Positions 35,677 through 47,401 of a stretch of 64,000 nt of DNA are shown piece by piece (positions within the stretch are counted from its first letter, which is position 1; each line of letters opens with the position of its first letter). The notes beneath the pieces were generated by a model. It was not told the origin of the DNA. It searched no databases and saw only the letters and a list, made by a program, of their open reading frames with translations. A program made the position numbers and the translations under genes. Source of the DNA: Dugong dugon. Taxonomy: Eukaryota; Chordata; Mammalia; Sirenia; Dugongidae. The DNA is taken from contig CM057469.1 of the NCBI GenBank assembly GCA_030035585.1, positions 115,794,650 to 115,858,649 on the forward strand, in the 5' to 3' direction.

Positions 35677-37219
35677 AGGTTCAAAATAAAAATGGAAGAA
35701 AAAGTCCGTGAAATTCATTATAAGGATACTACAAATTTGTGAAAAACGCAAAAGAGCAGGTAAGAAGACAATATTTAAAGTAATGACTGGAGAACTAGTT
35801 CCTCTTCTGAAGAAAATAAGTCACTCTGTAAACCAAACTTAATAATACAGACTCATATCAAACATTTCTTACAGATTTATTTAATTTCAAGAATGAAAAA
35901 AATTAATTATATAAGTGCTAAGAATCAGCAAACAAAAGGAAAACAAACACAAAAAAAGCAAGCAAACAACTGAGAAAAATGGTTAATAAAAAAGGCAAGA
36001 AAATCAATCTGGAGTATACCTATGATTTTTAAGTGAAAAAAAAAATTGTGAAGTAAAATATCACCATCCAAACATGTTATTGACATGCAGAGGCTACAGA
36101 AATATAGCATACTACTCATAGACCCTGTCTTCCAAATTTCTCAAAGATGTTTTTCAGAGCATACTGCTCAGAGCCATACTCTGTGACATGCTGCTATCTC
36201 TCTCTTCACTCTCCCTCCTCCTTATAAAAATTTCCTGGAAGCATCCCTCATTATATGCATATCCTTAAAAAGAAAGAAAGGAAAAAACAAATCTAATGTT
36301 TGCCCCAAATTATTCTTTGCATGTTAGATGTAAATTTCCCAGTTTCATATCTTCTTTGAAACTACTTCCACCTCTGAAGTCAGCTGTGGAATCTACACGA
36401 TGCTTATAGATGGTTTTTGCCTCTTTAAGGTCCCTCAACCTCTACCAGACACACTCAAATAAACACAAAATTTTTGGGTTTTTTGTTTGTTTGTTTTTGT
36501 TGCTCTTTTGCTTTGTTTTGTTTGACTGTGCAGTTGTAGCCACAAGAGAAATTGTCTACCCATCCACCCAACTAACCCTCATCAGTGTTCATCAGCGTTT
36601 ACTAGATATTTTAGGGCTGCCATTGGTGGGTGGGGAGAGGGAGAGGGCAAGAAATTCTAGAATTTCCAGGATATCTGATGGAAGTCAGTGCCCAATTTCA
36701 TTTATAGCAACTGGAAGAATGACTACAGAACTCACACAGCCAATGAAAAGGAGAGGCCAGTTTCTTCAAAAAGTACAAAGTGAGCCACAAAATTAAACCA
36801 CTGGACTCACCAGGGTCAGTTAACAGATTCCTGGGGCAGCTTGCAGGTGAGTGCCAGCTTCTGCTCCCCCTCTGTGGCCTGTCTTTGAAGGTTGGCTGCC
36901 GCAGCAGTCACCAGAGGGAAAGCATTTCGGGAGGCTTGGCTAGCCCAAGAGAACACAGCTAGTGATATGTGAAATGCAATTAACAATATATGACATCTAT
37001 TTGTGTTATGTCTGTACTAACTAAATCCATGAAAAGGAAAATAAATTCACATGATCTGAAAGAGCCGGATAAGTTCAAAGTTAAGATTTTGAATAAAGAA
37101 TCCTCTATGACTTCCCTGTAGGAAAATATGCTCTGTGAAGAAAAAAAATCCATACATTACAAATTATATTTGAGATTACCTCAATAAAGCCTAAAAGACA
37201 AATGTGTTTAAGAAAAACT
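35677..37219. other. Unassigned intergenic DNA
   Basis: No repeat recognised. 36410-36962 carries open frames of 128 and 60 codons and is less AT-rich, but I see no domain and no convincing exon. Confidence 0.4.
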
Positions 37220-38055
37220 CTTTTTGAACAAATGTTTATTAATCACTTATGATATGACAAGTGGGGATAGACAACAAAAACAGACGTGGAGTCTGACCGT
37301 GTAGGGTTTAAGTCAAGAAGAAACGGTGAGCAGTTGAATAATTTATGGAAGTTAACAGAATGAATGACAATATATGCTGTGAAATGAGAAATACAGGGTT
37401 CTCAGTGAGAACTTAAGAGTGGACCTAACTTGGCCTAGCAATCCAAGAAAGCCCCTGAATATCGAAAAGTGACTGGGAGTAGCCCAATCCAGTAGCTAAT
37501 TGTGGATCAGAGCGCTGCAGGCAGAAGGAGAAAGAGGAGAAGCAGAAAATGTGGAAACAGTGATGACATAAAAAAGCATATACATATTAGAATGGCTACG
37601 TCAGATATCTGGTGAGAGTAGGAAAACAAGAATTTGTAATTTGCTCAATATTCAAGGTTTGGATAACAGAGGTCTTTTGAAATGGATTAAGGAGTTTGAT
37701 CTCAAAGCTTTGCACAATGAGAAGTCCTTAAAATATTTTAAGGAAGAGAACAATGTAATATTCTATATCTTACAGAGCTTATTCTGACTAAAGTGTAGCT
37801 AGAGACTTTACTGAAGAAGAGAAACATCAGAAGCAGAAAAACCAATCAGGAAGTTATTGCAGTAGGCCAGGCAAGGATTATGGTAGCTCGGATTGGGCAA
37901 TGGTAGTCATAATAGAGAGAAATGGACATATTTGAGATATATGAAGAAGTAGAATCGGAAAACTCTAAGAAAAAATTGAGGGAGAGGTAAGAGTCAGTTC
38001 TGTATCCCAGACTTTCAAGTTGAGCAAGTGTAAAACCACTCAGGGGAAAAAAAAA
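37220..38055 (-). mobile_element. L2 LINE, antisense, long remnant
   Basis: Antisense L2 3' half: 'aacaaatgtttattaatcac', 'gaagagaacaatgtaatatt', 'gagcttattctgactaaagt' and 'attgcagtaggccaggcaag' follow the L2 order. Traces may continue to about 38480. Confidence 0.65.
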
Positions 38056-39020
38056 AAAAAACCTAGGAGAAGGGGCTAGCACTAGTCTGAGGGAACTGTG
38101 AAAGAGTTTCTGTTTTGCCACATGATGACACTATTAATCTCTTTTGGTAGTAGAGTAAGTATGGGAGAAGTAAGGTCTCAGGTGTGCTCCCGGTATTGGT
38201 TGGTGAACTGAGAGAGAGATCATGTATATTGCAAAGAAAGAGGTTGAGAGGAATACAGTGAACCAAGCGCTAAAGCATTTAATGATGGAAAAGTAGTGGC
38301 TAGAGTGAGGTCAATAGGCGACACAATATAGGATGTGTAAAAGAGGGTGTAGCCAAATGGCTTGCATGCATGTAGAGTAAGAGAATGTTTGTAGAGACAG
38401 AGTAAGATGAAGACACAATTGTCCCCGACTTCTGAAGTACGTGTAATTTAAAGGGCTGATTAGCATCTAGTTAAGAGATCTGAGGGCTAAGTGGTACACT
38501 CAGAGGTGAGCCAGCTTTCAGTAAAAAACAGGTGGTGTTAGGGATAGTCAATTAGGAGTGTGTTTTGAACAAAGCCAGAAAAGAATTGATAAAGTGGGTT
38601 CACTGTTCACAATGAACTAAAATAATATTTAATTTAAAAAAAGTGAAAATGCACTCTAAATTATTTTTAAATAAAATTTATTTTCCTAACATTTAGAAGT
38701 TAATATGTGAATTATAGAAAACTGAAAAACACGCACACAAAAAAATCATTTACCACAAGCAGTTCACAGTTTGGGGTGTCCTCATAGTATTTGTGTATAT
38801 ACATACAAATACCGGGGATAGTTTTCATGTGGTTGAAACTGTATAGTATGTATCTTCTTTTTCACACATCATTAATACTTGCCAGTTTAAACTCACAAAG
38901 TCATAAGTATGTTGATAACCAAGAATACACTACACCAATTCAACCAGGGAAGAAATACAATCTTGCCTTTTGTGGGGATAAAAAAAATTGTAAGGGACAA
39001 AAATGACAACAGGCCTCTGG
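38056..39020. other. Unassigned DNA
   Basis: Starts with an A run (38047-38061). Perhaps decayed L2 in its first 400 bases, otherwise nothing recognised. Confidence 0.35.
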
Positions 39021-39369
39021 ATAAGATTTTGACAATGTTACAATGAAAATACTGTTTTTTCTTAGAATTTAAAGCAATAGAGCACGATTAGTATAATGCT
39101 TCTAAGACTATTATTAGATCTGTATCATTAAATACTAGCAAAAACATATGTTTCCATTGAATTGTCTGTTACTGTAGCCATGTAGCCCAACTAAAAACAA
39201 TGCACAGTGGGATAATAAAAATGTAAGCATGAACACATCTACGTATATTCCTTCTCTTGCACTTTCTTCTGCCCGTCAGCTGCCAACCCAATGGAAAGTT
39301 CTGATATATACTACTTGGAGATTGTTTAACAATTGTGTTTTCAAGACAATTATTTTCTGTTAATTATAA

Positions 39370-39425
39370 CAGAAAGATAGGCTCCATGAGTCAGGGGTCG
39401 ACTCTACGGCAGATAGCAACTTTTT
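39370..39425 (+). mobile_element. AfroSINE-like tail remnant in array unit 2
   Basis: 'ccatgagtcaggggtcgact' and 'ctacggcagatagcaac' resemble the AfroSINE 3' tail. A similar piece stands at the matching place of unit 6 (42030-42095). Confidence 0.45.
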
Positions 39426-40130
39426 ACCGTACATGGGTTACTCGAACACATAAAATTGAAATGTTGCAAAATAACTTTGTCTATAACAAACGCAGTCACT
39501 TTATAAAAATGTGCACATAGAACTATGATTAAAATTAGAAACTGTCTTCTAGATTTGGTTATGTTAGCAAATAACCTGTTCTTTTACCCTGCTACCTCTC
39601 CCTCTTCCACCATATCAATAACTTAGTACAGAAATCCATCTAGTTCCTAGGGGTGGATTTAACAACAGTCACTCCCAGAAGACGGTATTTTCTATAACCT
39701 AACAAAAAGACATTGACAAAGGGATTAATTACTACTCCTACTTTTGGCACTTAGGACTTGTTTGTTTTTTATATACGCAGTAGTTTTAACTAGCAGGCAT
39801 ACGTAGAACAGGATTAAACCATCTGGACTTGTCTAACTCACTGGCATGGAACACTTTGCTCTGCACTTATTCCCCTGCCCCCAATGAACAGTCAGAACAC
39901 TACTCAAAGAGACAAGGTTTAACAACTCCATTCCCAAAAGACATTGATTCCTCTGAACTAACAGAAAACAATGTGTAAAATGAGTATTTTTACATTCTCT
40001 TACTTAAACATATGCTGTACACTTCTACATATCTAGAAAGACTAGATGTTTCAAATAAGTACTTAAATTTGTGCACTATACACAAAGTAGCATTGAATAA
40101 ACTGGATACATGTAACAAAAGTTATATTCT

Positions 40131-41536
40131 TTTTTTTTTTTTTTTAGCACTGTAATTTTTTTTTATCATACTTTAGGTGAAGGTTTACAGAACAAATAGT
40201 TTCTCATTAAACAGTCAGTACACATATTGTTTTATGACATTGGTTAACAACCCCACGACATGTCAACACTCTCCCTTCTTGACCTTTTTTTTTTTTTTTT
40301 TTTTGGGTGAAAATATACAAGGCCAAAGACACACCATTTCAAAAATTTCTACATGCACAGTTCAGTGACATCAATTACGTTCTTCAAGTTGTTCTGCTAT
40401 TCTCACTTTAGATGAAGGTTTACAGAACAAAATAGTTTCTCATTTAACAGTTAGTACACGTGTTGCCTGTGACAATGGCTAACAACCCCACTACACGTCA
40501 ACACTGTCCTTGCTCAACCTTGAGTTCCCTATCACCGGTTTTCCTGTCCCCTTCTGCCTTCTACAGCTTGTCCCTGGACTGCTGTGCCTCATTAGTCCCA
40601 TTTTGTTTTATGTGGCTATCTAATCCCTGGCTGAACGGTGAACTTCAGAAGTGACTTCACCACTGAACTAAAAGGACGTCTGGGGGCCATACTCTCGGGG
40701 TTTCTCCAGACTCTTTCAGGCTAGTAAATCTGGTCTTTTTTGTGTGTGTTAGAATTTTGTTCTACATCCTTCTCCAGCTCTGTCCAGAACCCTCTGTTGT
40801 GATCCCGGTCAGAGCAGTTATTGGTGGTAGCGAGGCACCATCTAGCTGTACTGGACTCAGTCTGGTGGAGACCTTGGTAGCTGTGGTCCATTAGTTCTCC
40901 TGGCTAATCTTTTCCTTGTATCCTGTTCTCTTCATTCTCCCTTCCTCCCAAAGGGTTGAGACCAGTGGAGTATACTTAGATGGCTGCTTACAGGCTTTTA
41001 AGACCCCAGACACTACTCACCAAGGTAGAATGTAGAACATTGCCTTTATAAACTGTTACGCCAATTGAGCTAGATGTTCCCCGAGACCATGGTCCCCACA
41101 GCACTCTGCCCAGCAATTCAGTCCCTCGGGGAGTTTGGAAGTGTCTATGGAGCTTCCGTGACCTTTCCTTGTACAAGTTGTGCTGGCTTCCCCAGTATTG
41201 TGTACTGTCTCACCTTTCACCCAAGATATCACTTATCTATTGCCTATTTAGTATTTCTCCCCCACCCCTCCCATCTCTCGTAACCAACAAAGATTGTTTC
41301 TTTTTGTATGTAAACTTTCTCGTGAATTTTTACAATAGAAGTATCATACAATATTTGCCCTTTTGTGACTGACTTATTTCACTCAGCATAATGTCCTCCA
41401 GTTTCATCTATGTTATGAGATGGTTCACAGATTCATCATTGTCTTTTATCATTGCATAGTACACCATTGTGTGCATGTACCATAGTTTTTTTTTTTTATC
41501 CACTCATCTGTTGATGGGCGTCTAGGTTGTTTCCAT
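40131..41536 (-). mobile_element. 5'-truncated L1 with a doubled 3' tip
   Basis: Antisense L1, 1.4 kb, with a perfect 16-bp TSD acaaaagttatattct (40115-40130 and 41537-41552). In plus-strand order: T tract, outer tip ('aggtgaaggtttacagaaca' near 40171), T tract (about 40286-40304), spacer ('gccaaagacacaccatttca'), inner tip ('agatgaaggtttacagaaca' near 40411), then the UTR body and the end of ORF2 ('catctgttgatgggcgtcta' near 41508). The single TSD pair proves that both tips belong to one insertion. It landed in unit 4 of the tandem array. Confidence 0.9.
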
Positions 41537-42029
41537 ACAAAAGTTATATTCTGAAAATTTTTTTTAAACAGGAACATTCTGGCTTAGAATTCTTCCCCTT
41601 GTAACCTTTACCAACTCAGTGGACAAGGATAAGAACCAGTAATGCTTAGAAGTGATTTTTAACAATTTCTCTTTCAGAAGAGTCTTGCCTATGCATTTTA
41701 GCACAAAATGCGCAAAATACATAGGAAATGTACAAAGTAGTTTAATATATTTTTGTCAAACTCCAACAACACTTTAACATTCAGAAAGATTAGATGTTGT
41801 AAAATTGGGACTCGTTTGTCCCTTTTATATGCTACACTGTATACACAACACAAACAGCAAAGTAACACAAAATGCATAGACCACACAGGACAGTGGTTAA
41901 TCCTGCCTCAATATAAACACACTAGCGTAGATTTATTCGCACTTCCTTCATCTGTCTCCTCCCAACCCAGTGCACAAACATGTGTCCTGCCTAACAAACA
42001 CAAATATATTTATGTAAGTGTTGTTTTAT

Positions 42030-42095
42030 TACCTCAACTCTGTCACATGGGGTTGCTATGAACGGGAATAGACTTAAGGCAAACAGCAATACTTT
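42030..42095 (+). mobile_element. AfroSINE-like tail remnant in array unit 6
   Basis: 'aactctgtcacatggggttg' and 'ctatgaacgggaatagactt' match an AfroSINE 3' tail. The head is absent. Confidence 0.5.
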
Positions 42096-42600
42096 CAGCA
42101 TACACTCTACCTTTTGAATATTTAGAAAAACTGTATGTTTCAAATAAGAATTTAATTTTCCTGACTATCTACACAGTAGAGTTGAACCAACTATACACAT
42201 TTAACGACAGTTTTATCTGAAAGTAGGCATCTAAAGTGTAACATTCTGGTGTAGAACTTTTTGTGCCTTCTCCCAATTCCTTCTCTGTACCACCACCCAA
42301 GTGGATGAACACAGGCAGATGTCCTGTCATTTTTTTTTTTTTTTTAACAAAAGAACATTTACAAGATGTGTGATTTTTCTAACTCTACTATATATCCATG
42401 TCCTCCCTAAGATCTAGAAGGTCTAGATGTAGCAAAATATGTTTTCTTTTCAGTGTTGCGTGAGGGAGGGGAGAGTTGAGAGCAACTTTTTCACAGTATA
42501 TGCACAGGCTTTCTATAAATGACCAGCAAATCTTCCAAAAAGGTGGTGGCCACTGCCTGGCTTTCTGCCATTTATCTCTTCCTACGTCAGGGTCAAGTAG

Positions 42601-42919
42601 AGTGAAGACACTGGCGTTGCCCTCACATCAGCCTCAAGCTCAGGTCTCGTCTTGGTATCTCCCAGGAAGGGGTGATGTCAACTCTAGCCCCCAGTTCAAC
42701 TGCAGGTGCAGGCCTTTGGAGGACTCTTGGAGAACCCTGAGAGGCAGTCTTGCTCCACTTCTCATTCCTTCCTGCTAGAACTCCGAATTATTATTTTTAA
42801 TTCATTGAATAGCTCTTTGCTAACTGAGAAAGTGAAAATTATAACAACTGATTATTTAGAATTTAAGTTTAATCAGAACCTCAAACATCAAACATATGGA
42901 ATACCAGGACAAGATGCAA
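42601..42919. other. Unassigned DNA
   Basis: Follows the tandem array. Slightly GC-richer at 42600-42780 with two overlapping open frames (100 and 96 codons) that show no known motif. Confidence 0.35.
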
Positions 42920-42981
42920 TCTCCCAATTCTCAGATTGGCAGATAACAAAATTATTTAACACCAACTATTCACAAGGATTA

Positions 42982-43107
42982 TCAAAAGGTCTGTAGTTCG
43001 AATCCACCAGCTTCTCCTTGGAAACCTTATGGAGCAGTTCTACTCTGTCATATAGGGTTGCTATGAGTTAGGATCGACTCAGCGGCAATGGGTTTGGTTA
43101 TTGCTTT
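42982..43107 (+). mobile_element. AfroSINE, 5'-truncated
   Basis: 'aaaggtctgtagttcgaatc', 'ttatggagcagttctactct' and the tail 'ggcaatgggtttggttattg'. A 15-bp TSD, tattcacaaggatta (42967-42981) and tattcacaaagatta (43108-43122), brackets it. Confidence 0.9.
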
Positions 43108-45929
43108 TATTCACAAAGATTAGAAAAAGAGAATTTTCATACACTATGGTTGTTGTTGTTGTTGTCATTGTTAGGTGTCATCAAGTCGATTCTGACTCAT
43201 AGTGATCCTATGTACAACAGAATGAAATATTGCCTGGTCCTGCACCGTCCTCATAATTGTTGCTACATTTGAGTCCATTGTTGCAGCCACTGTGTCAGTC
43301 CATCTCATCGAAGGTCTTCCTCTTTTTTGCTGATGCTTCCTTTACCAAGCATGATGTCCTTCTCCAGGGACTGGTCCTTCCTGATAACATGTCCAAAGTA
43401 TGTGAGATGAAGTCTCGTCATCCTTCCTTCTAAGGAACACTCTGGCTGTACTTCTTCCAAGATATATTTGTTTGTTCTTCTGGAAGTCCATGGTATATTC
43501 AATATTCTTCACCAACACCATAATTCAAAGGCATCAATTCTTCTGTCTTCCTTATTCACTGTCCAGCTTTCACATGCATTTAAGACTATTGAAAACACCA
43601 TAGCTTGGGTCAGGCACACCTTACTCCTTAAAGTGACATTTTTGCTTTTTAACACATTAAAGAGAGCTTTTGCAGCAGATTTGCCCAGTGCAATGTATCA
43701 TTTGATGTCTTGACTGCTGCTTCCAGGAGTGTTGATTGTGGATCCAAGTAAAATGAAATCCTTGACAACTTCAATCTTTTATCCATTTATCATGATGTTG
43801 CTTTTTGGTCCAGTTATGAGGACTTTTTTTTTTCTTTATGTTGAGGTGTAATCCATAATGAAGGCTGTGGACTTTGATGTTCATCAGTTAAGCGCTTCAA
43901 GTGCTCGTCACTTTCAGCATGTGTCTTCTGCATATCACAGGTTATTAATGAGCCTTCTTCCAGTCCTGATGTCCTTTTCTTCTTCATATAGTCCAACTTC
44001 TGGGATTATTTGCTCAGCATACAGATTGAATAACTATGGTGAAAGGATACAACCTTGACACACACCTTTCCTTACTTTAAACCAAGCAGTGTCTCCTTGC
44101 CCTGTTCGAACAACTACCTCTTGGTCTAAGTGCAGGTTCCTCATGGGTACAATTAAAGTGTTCTGGAATTCCTATTCTCTGCAATGTTATCCATAATTTG
44201 TTATGATCCACTCAGTCGAATGCCTTTGCATAGTCAATAAAACACAGGTAAACATCTTTCCGGTATTCTCTGCTTTCAGCAACGATCCATCTGATATCAG
44301 CAATGCTATCCCTTGTTCCTTGTCCTCTTCTGAATCCGGCTTGAATTTCTGGCAGCTCCCTGTACATGTGCTACTTACTGTAACCCCTTTTGAATGATCT
44401 TCAGCAAAATTTTACTTGTGTGTGATATTAATGATATCGTTTAATAATTCCCGTATTCTGTTGGATCTCCTTTCTTTGGAATGGGTGCAGATATGGATTT
44501 CTTCCAGCTGGTTGGCCAGGTAGTTGTTTTCCAAATTTCTTGGCATAGACTAGAAAGCACTTCCTCCACTGCATCTGTTTGTTGAAACATCTTAATTGGT
44601 ATTCCGTCAATTCCTGGAGCCTTATTTTTTGCCAATGCCTTCAGTGAAGCTTTGACCTCTTCCTTCAGTACCATCGGTTCTTGATATGCTACCTCCTGAA
44701 ATGGCTGAACATTGACCAATTATTTTTGGTGCAGTGATTGTGAATTCCTTCCATCTTCTTTTGATGCTTCCTGTGTCATTTAGTATTTTCCTTGCAGAAT
44801 CCTTTAATATAGCAACTCAAGGCTTGAATTTTTTCTTCGGTTATTTCAGCTTGAGAAATGTCAAGCCTGTTCTTCCCTTCTGGTATTCTATCCCCAGATC
44901 TTTGTACATTTCATTATAATACTTTATTTTCTTGAGCTGCCCTTTGAAATCTTCTGTACATCTCTTTCACTTCATCATTTCTTTCTTTCTCTTTAGCTAC
45001 TCTACATTCCAGAGCTAGTTTCAGGGACTCTTTTGGCATCCATTTTGGTATTTTCTTTCTTTCCTGTGCTTTTCATGACCTCTTGTTTTCTTCATGTATG
45101 ATGTCTTTGATGTCATTCCACACACCTCCTGGTGTTTAGTCATTAGTGTTCAATGTGTAAAATCTATTCCTGCCATGGTCTGTAAATTCAGGTGGGATAC
45201 ATTCAGGGTCGTACTTTTGCTCTCGTGGACTTGTTCTAATTTTCTTCAGCTTCAACTTGAACTTGCATACGAACAATTGGTGGTTTATTCCACAGTAGGC
45301 CCCTGGCCTTGTTCTGTCTGTTGATATTGAGCTTTTCCATCATCTTTTTTCACAGATGCAGTCAATTTCATTCCTGTGTATTCTATCTGGTGAGGTCCAT
45401 GTGTATAGTTGCCTTTTATGTTGTTGAAAGAGGTATTTGCAGTGAAGAAGTAGTTGGTCTTGCAAAATTGTATAATTTAATCTCTGGCATCATTTCTATC
45501 ACAAAAGCCATATTTTCCAACTACCAATCCTTGCTTCCAAGTTTCGCATTCCAATTGCCAGTAATTATCAGTGCATCTTGATTACATGTTTCATCAGTTT
45601 CAGACTGCAGAATCTCATAAAAATCTTCAATTTCCTCCTCTTTGGCCTTAGTGTTTGGTGTGTAAATTTGAATAATAACTGGTCTTCCTTATAGATGTAT
45701 GAATGTTATCCTAACACTGACAGCCTTGTACTTCAGGATTAATCTTGAAATGTTCTTTTTGATGATGAATGCAATGCCATTCTTCTTCAATTTGTCATCC
45801 CCAGCATAGTAGACTATATAAATTATCTGATTCAAAATGAACAATACCATTCCATTTCAGCTCACTAATGTCTAGGATATCCATGCTTATGAGTTCCACT
45901 TCAGTTTTGACGATTTCCAGTTTTCCAAC

Positions 45930-46390
45930 TGTAACCTGACCCTACAAATACCAGTAAATTTCCATTAGTCCTTAAACTAGCCCAAGCCAGACTCAGCCCA
46001 CCCCACATGCTCAGAAGGGCCAGCTGTGACCACTAATTGACCTCAATTGAGGACACAGCAACAGGTGGAATGAATCAGAAGGAAAATCATCACCCGGACC
46101 CTATTCCAAAGAGAGAGGTCAGACAAGAACCACATCACCTTGTTGTTTCCTTGCTGCCTTCTAGAATTTTCCCTCCCCAGTACACCTGCATGGCCACCGT
46201 CTTGCTGCCCAAGTCACATATAAGCCCTGCTTCCCCGTAGCTCAGGGAGTCGGACCTGTGGAACTTTCTCCTGAATCCTTGGTCTGCACATTGCGATAAA
46301 GTTACTTTCTCTTTCTCAAAGACCAGTGTCGAGAATTTTGGCAAGTCTGAGCAAGCCAGACAAGGACCCACCTTCCCAGGTTCAATAACA
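45930..46390 (+). mobile_element. Endogenous retrovirus solo LTR inside the RTE
   Basis: 461 bases, starting TG ('tgtaacctgaccctacaaat') and ending CA ('ttcccaggttcaataaca'). It carries a TATA-like 'atataag' at 46218-46224, a GATAAAG poly-A-signal-like site at about 46295 and a pyrimidine-rich stretch after it, so it reads on the plus strand. Flanks caac (45926-45929) and ctac (46391-46394) fit a 4-bp TSD with one mismatch, as in gammaretrovirus-like (ERV1) elements. No viral gene is present. It is clearly GC-richer than its host element and younger than it. Confidence 0.75.
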
Positions 46391-46463
46391 CTACATTCAT
46401 ACTTTGTGCATTCCACATTCCAATTATTAATTGAAGTTTGAAGCTGTTTCTTCTCACGTTGAG

Positions 46464-46649
46464 TCATGCCACATCAGCAAATGAAGGTCCCAAAAGCTCG
46501 ACTCCATCCACGTCATTAAGGTTGACTCTACTTTGAAGAGGCAGCTCTTCCCAAGTTGTCTTCTGAGTGTTTTCCAGCCTGAGGGGATCATCTTCTAGCA
46601 CTATGTCAGATAATGTTCCGCTGCTGTTCATAAGGTTTTCACTAGCCAA
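46464..46649 (-). CDS. Upstream small ORF of the full-length RTE
   Basis: 61 codons, ATG to stop, in the 5' leader of the RTE at 43150-46827 and just ahead of the endonuclease region, in a different frame. Residues include S-E-N-L-M-N-S-S-G-T-L-S-D-I-V, then L-P-L-Q-S-R-V and D-V-D-G-V-E-L-L-G-P-S-F. The same frame is open in the copies at 35297-35473 and 59627-59780. It is acidic and has no membrane segment or known domain. RTE elements of some animals carry a short ORF before the main ORF; that this is its counterpart is inference. Confidence 0.4.
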   Translation of the reverse strand: MASENLMNSSGTLSDIVLEDDPLRLENTQKTTWEELPLQSRVNLNDVDGVELLGPSFADVA

Positions 46650-47401
46650 TTTTTTCAGAAGTAGACTACCAGGTCCTTCTTCCTAGTCTGTCTTAGTCTG
46701 GAAGGTTAGATGAAACCTGTCCACCAAGGGTGACCCTACTGGTATGTGAAATACCAGTGGCAAAGCTTCCAATATCACAGCAGCACCCAAGCCACCACAG
46801 TATGACAAAATGACAGACAAGTGGTGGATACTCTATGGTAGGAAAAGTAAACTACTACAACTACTTTGGAAAGCAATTTCTAGACTTGTAGTAAAATTAA
46901 AATGTTGTACTATATGACTAGAAATTCTACTACAATGTTTATACCTTTGACGTCCCTTTACACATTTGAGTAAAAGGCCATGTACATTGATGTTCATTGT
47001 GGAAATCTCGCTAAATCAAAAAAGTTAGAAATATTTTCAATATCTATAAATATTTGAATGTAGAAACAAATTGTGGTATATTCATAAAATGAAATATATA
47101 AAGAAATACAATCATTGAATTAGATATATATATATAAATATTTGATAAATCTCAAAAATCTAAAGTCTGATTACAAAAAATTGAAAAATGATACCATTAA
47201 TGATCATTTTGATAATAGGTAATCCAATATCAATATATATCTTAAATAGCTTACTCTGGCTAAAATTTAGAGAAATTATGGACAATAGACAGACTAAATA
47301 AGGAAATATCAAGGTAGCAATTACTTCTCTGGAGAAAAATTAGATTCAGAAATGATCTAAACATATCCACTTGCAAAACTTATTTTAAAAATATATATAT
47401 A

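Larger units (their letters stand above)
39021..42600. repeat. Decayed tandem array of about 0.3-kb units
   Basis: About seven units, recognised by motifs that recur in fixed order. TTTAACAA-like starts lie at 39325, 39658, 39918, 41658, 41990 (ctaacaaa) and 42343. A 'tctagaaagactagatgttt'-like block lies at 40032, 41781, 42121 and 42413. 'cattctggcttagaa'-like text is followed by a pyrimidine-rich stretch ending near 'cccaacccaatgga' at about 39255, 39575, 39865, 41595, 41945, 42262 and 42560. After removing the L1 at 40131-41536 the starts are 333, 260, 318, 332 and 353 apart. I know no repeat family with this unit. Confidence 0.7.
43150..46827 (-). mobile_element. Full-length RTE LINE holding a solo LTR
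   Basis: Antisense RTE with both ends fixed by an 11-bp TSD, atacactatgg (43139-43149) and atactctatgg (46828-46838). Without the LTR it measures about 3.2 kb. Order on the minus strand: 5' leader, small upstream ORF (46464-46649), endonuclease (about 45950 down to 45240, spoiled by stops), linker, RT fingers (44441-44719, A-K-N-K-A-P-G-I-D-G-I-P), motif A near 44230, C-terminal domain (43305-43502) and the (GTT)n tail. All coding parts are broken by stops or frameshifts. Confidence 0.95.
42920..47399 (+). mobile_element. Old L1, sense, end of ORF2, broken by AfroSINE and RTE
   Basis: Pieces at 42920-42981, 43108-43149 and 46828-47399 join to give the L1 text before and after 'ctacaactactttggaaagc' (46856), followed by 'aattgtggtatattcataaa' near 47069. 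The AfroSINE and the full-length RTE sit inside it with clear TSDs, and a Tigger1 cuts its right side. No frame is open. Confidence 0.65.

Noticed and set aside
36410-36962. 128- and 60-codon frames in GC-richer DNA
   Set aside because: No signal peptide, domain or convincing splice sites; the start lies in a T/G-rich low-complexity run.
39021-42600. CRISPR-like or short-repeat array
   Set aside because: Units are about 320 bases and diverged, with no short identical repeat and spacer pattern; the genome is mammalian.
46135-46467. 110-codon minus-strand frame across the LTR
   Set aside because: It fuses RTE sequence with antisense LTR sequence; its start is RTE text in a frame other than the endonuclease.
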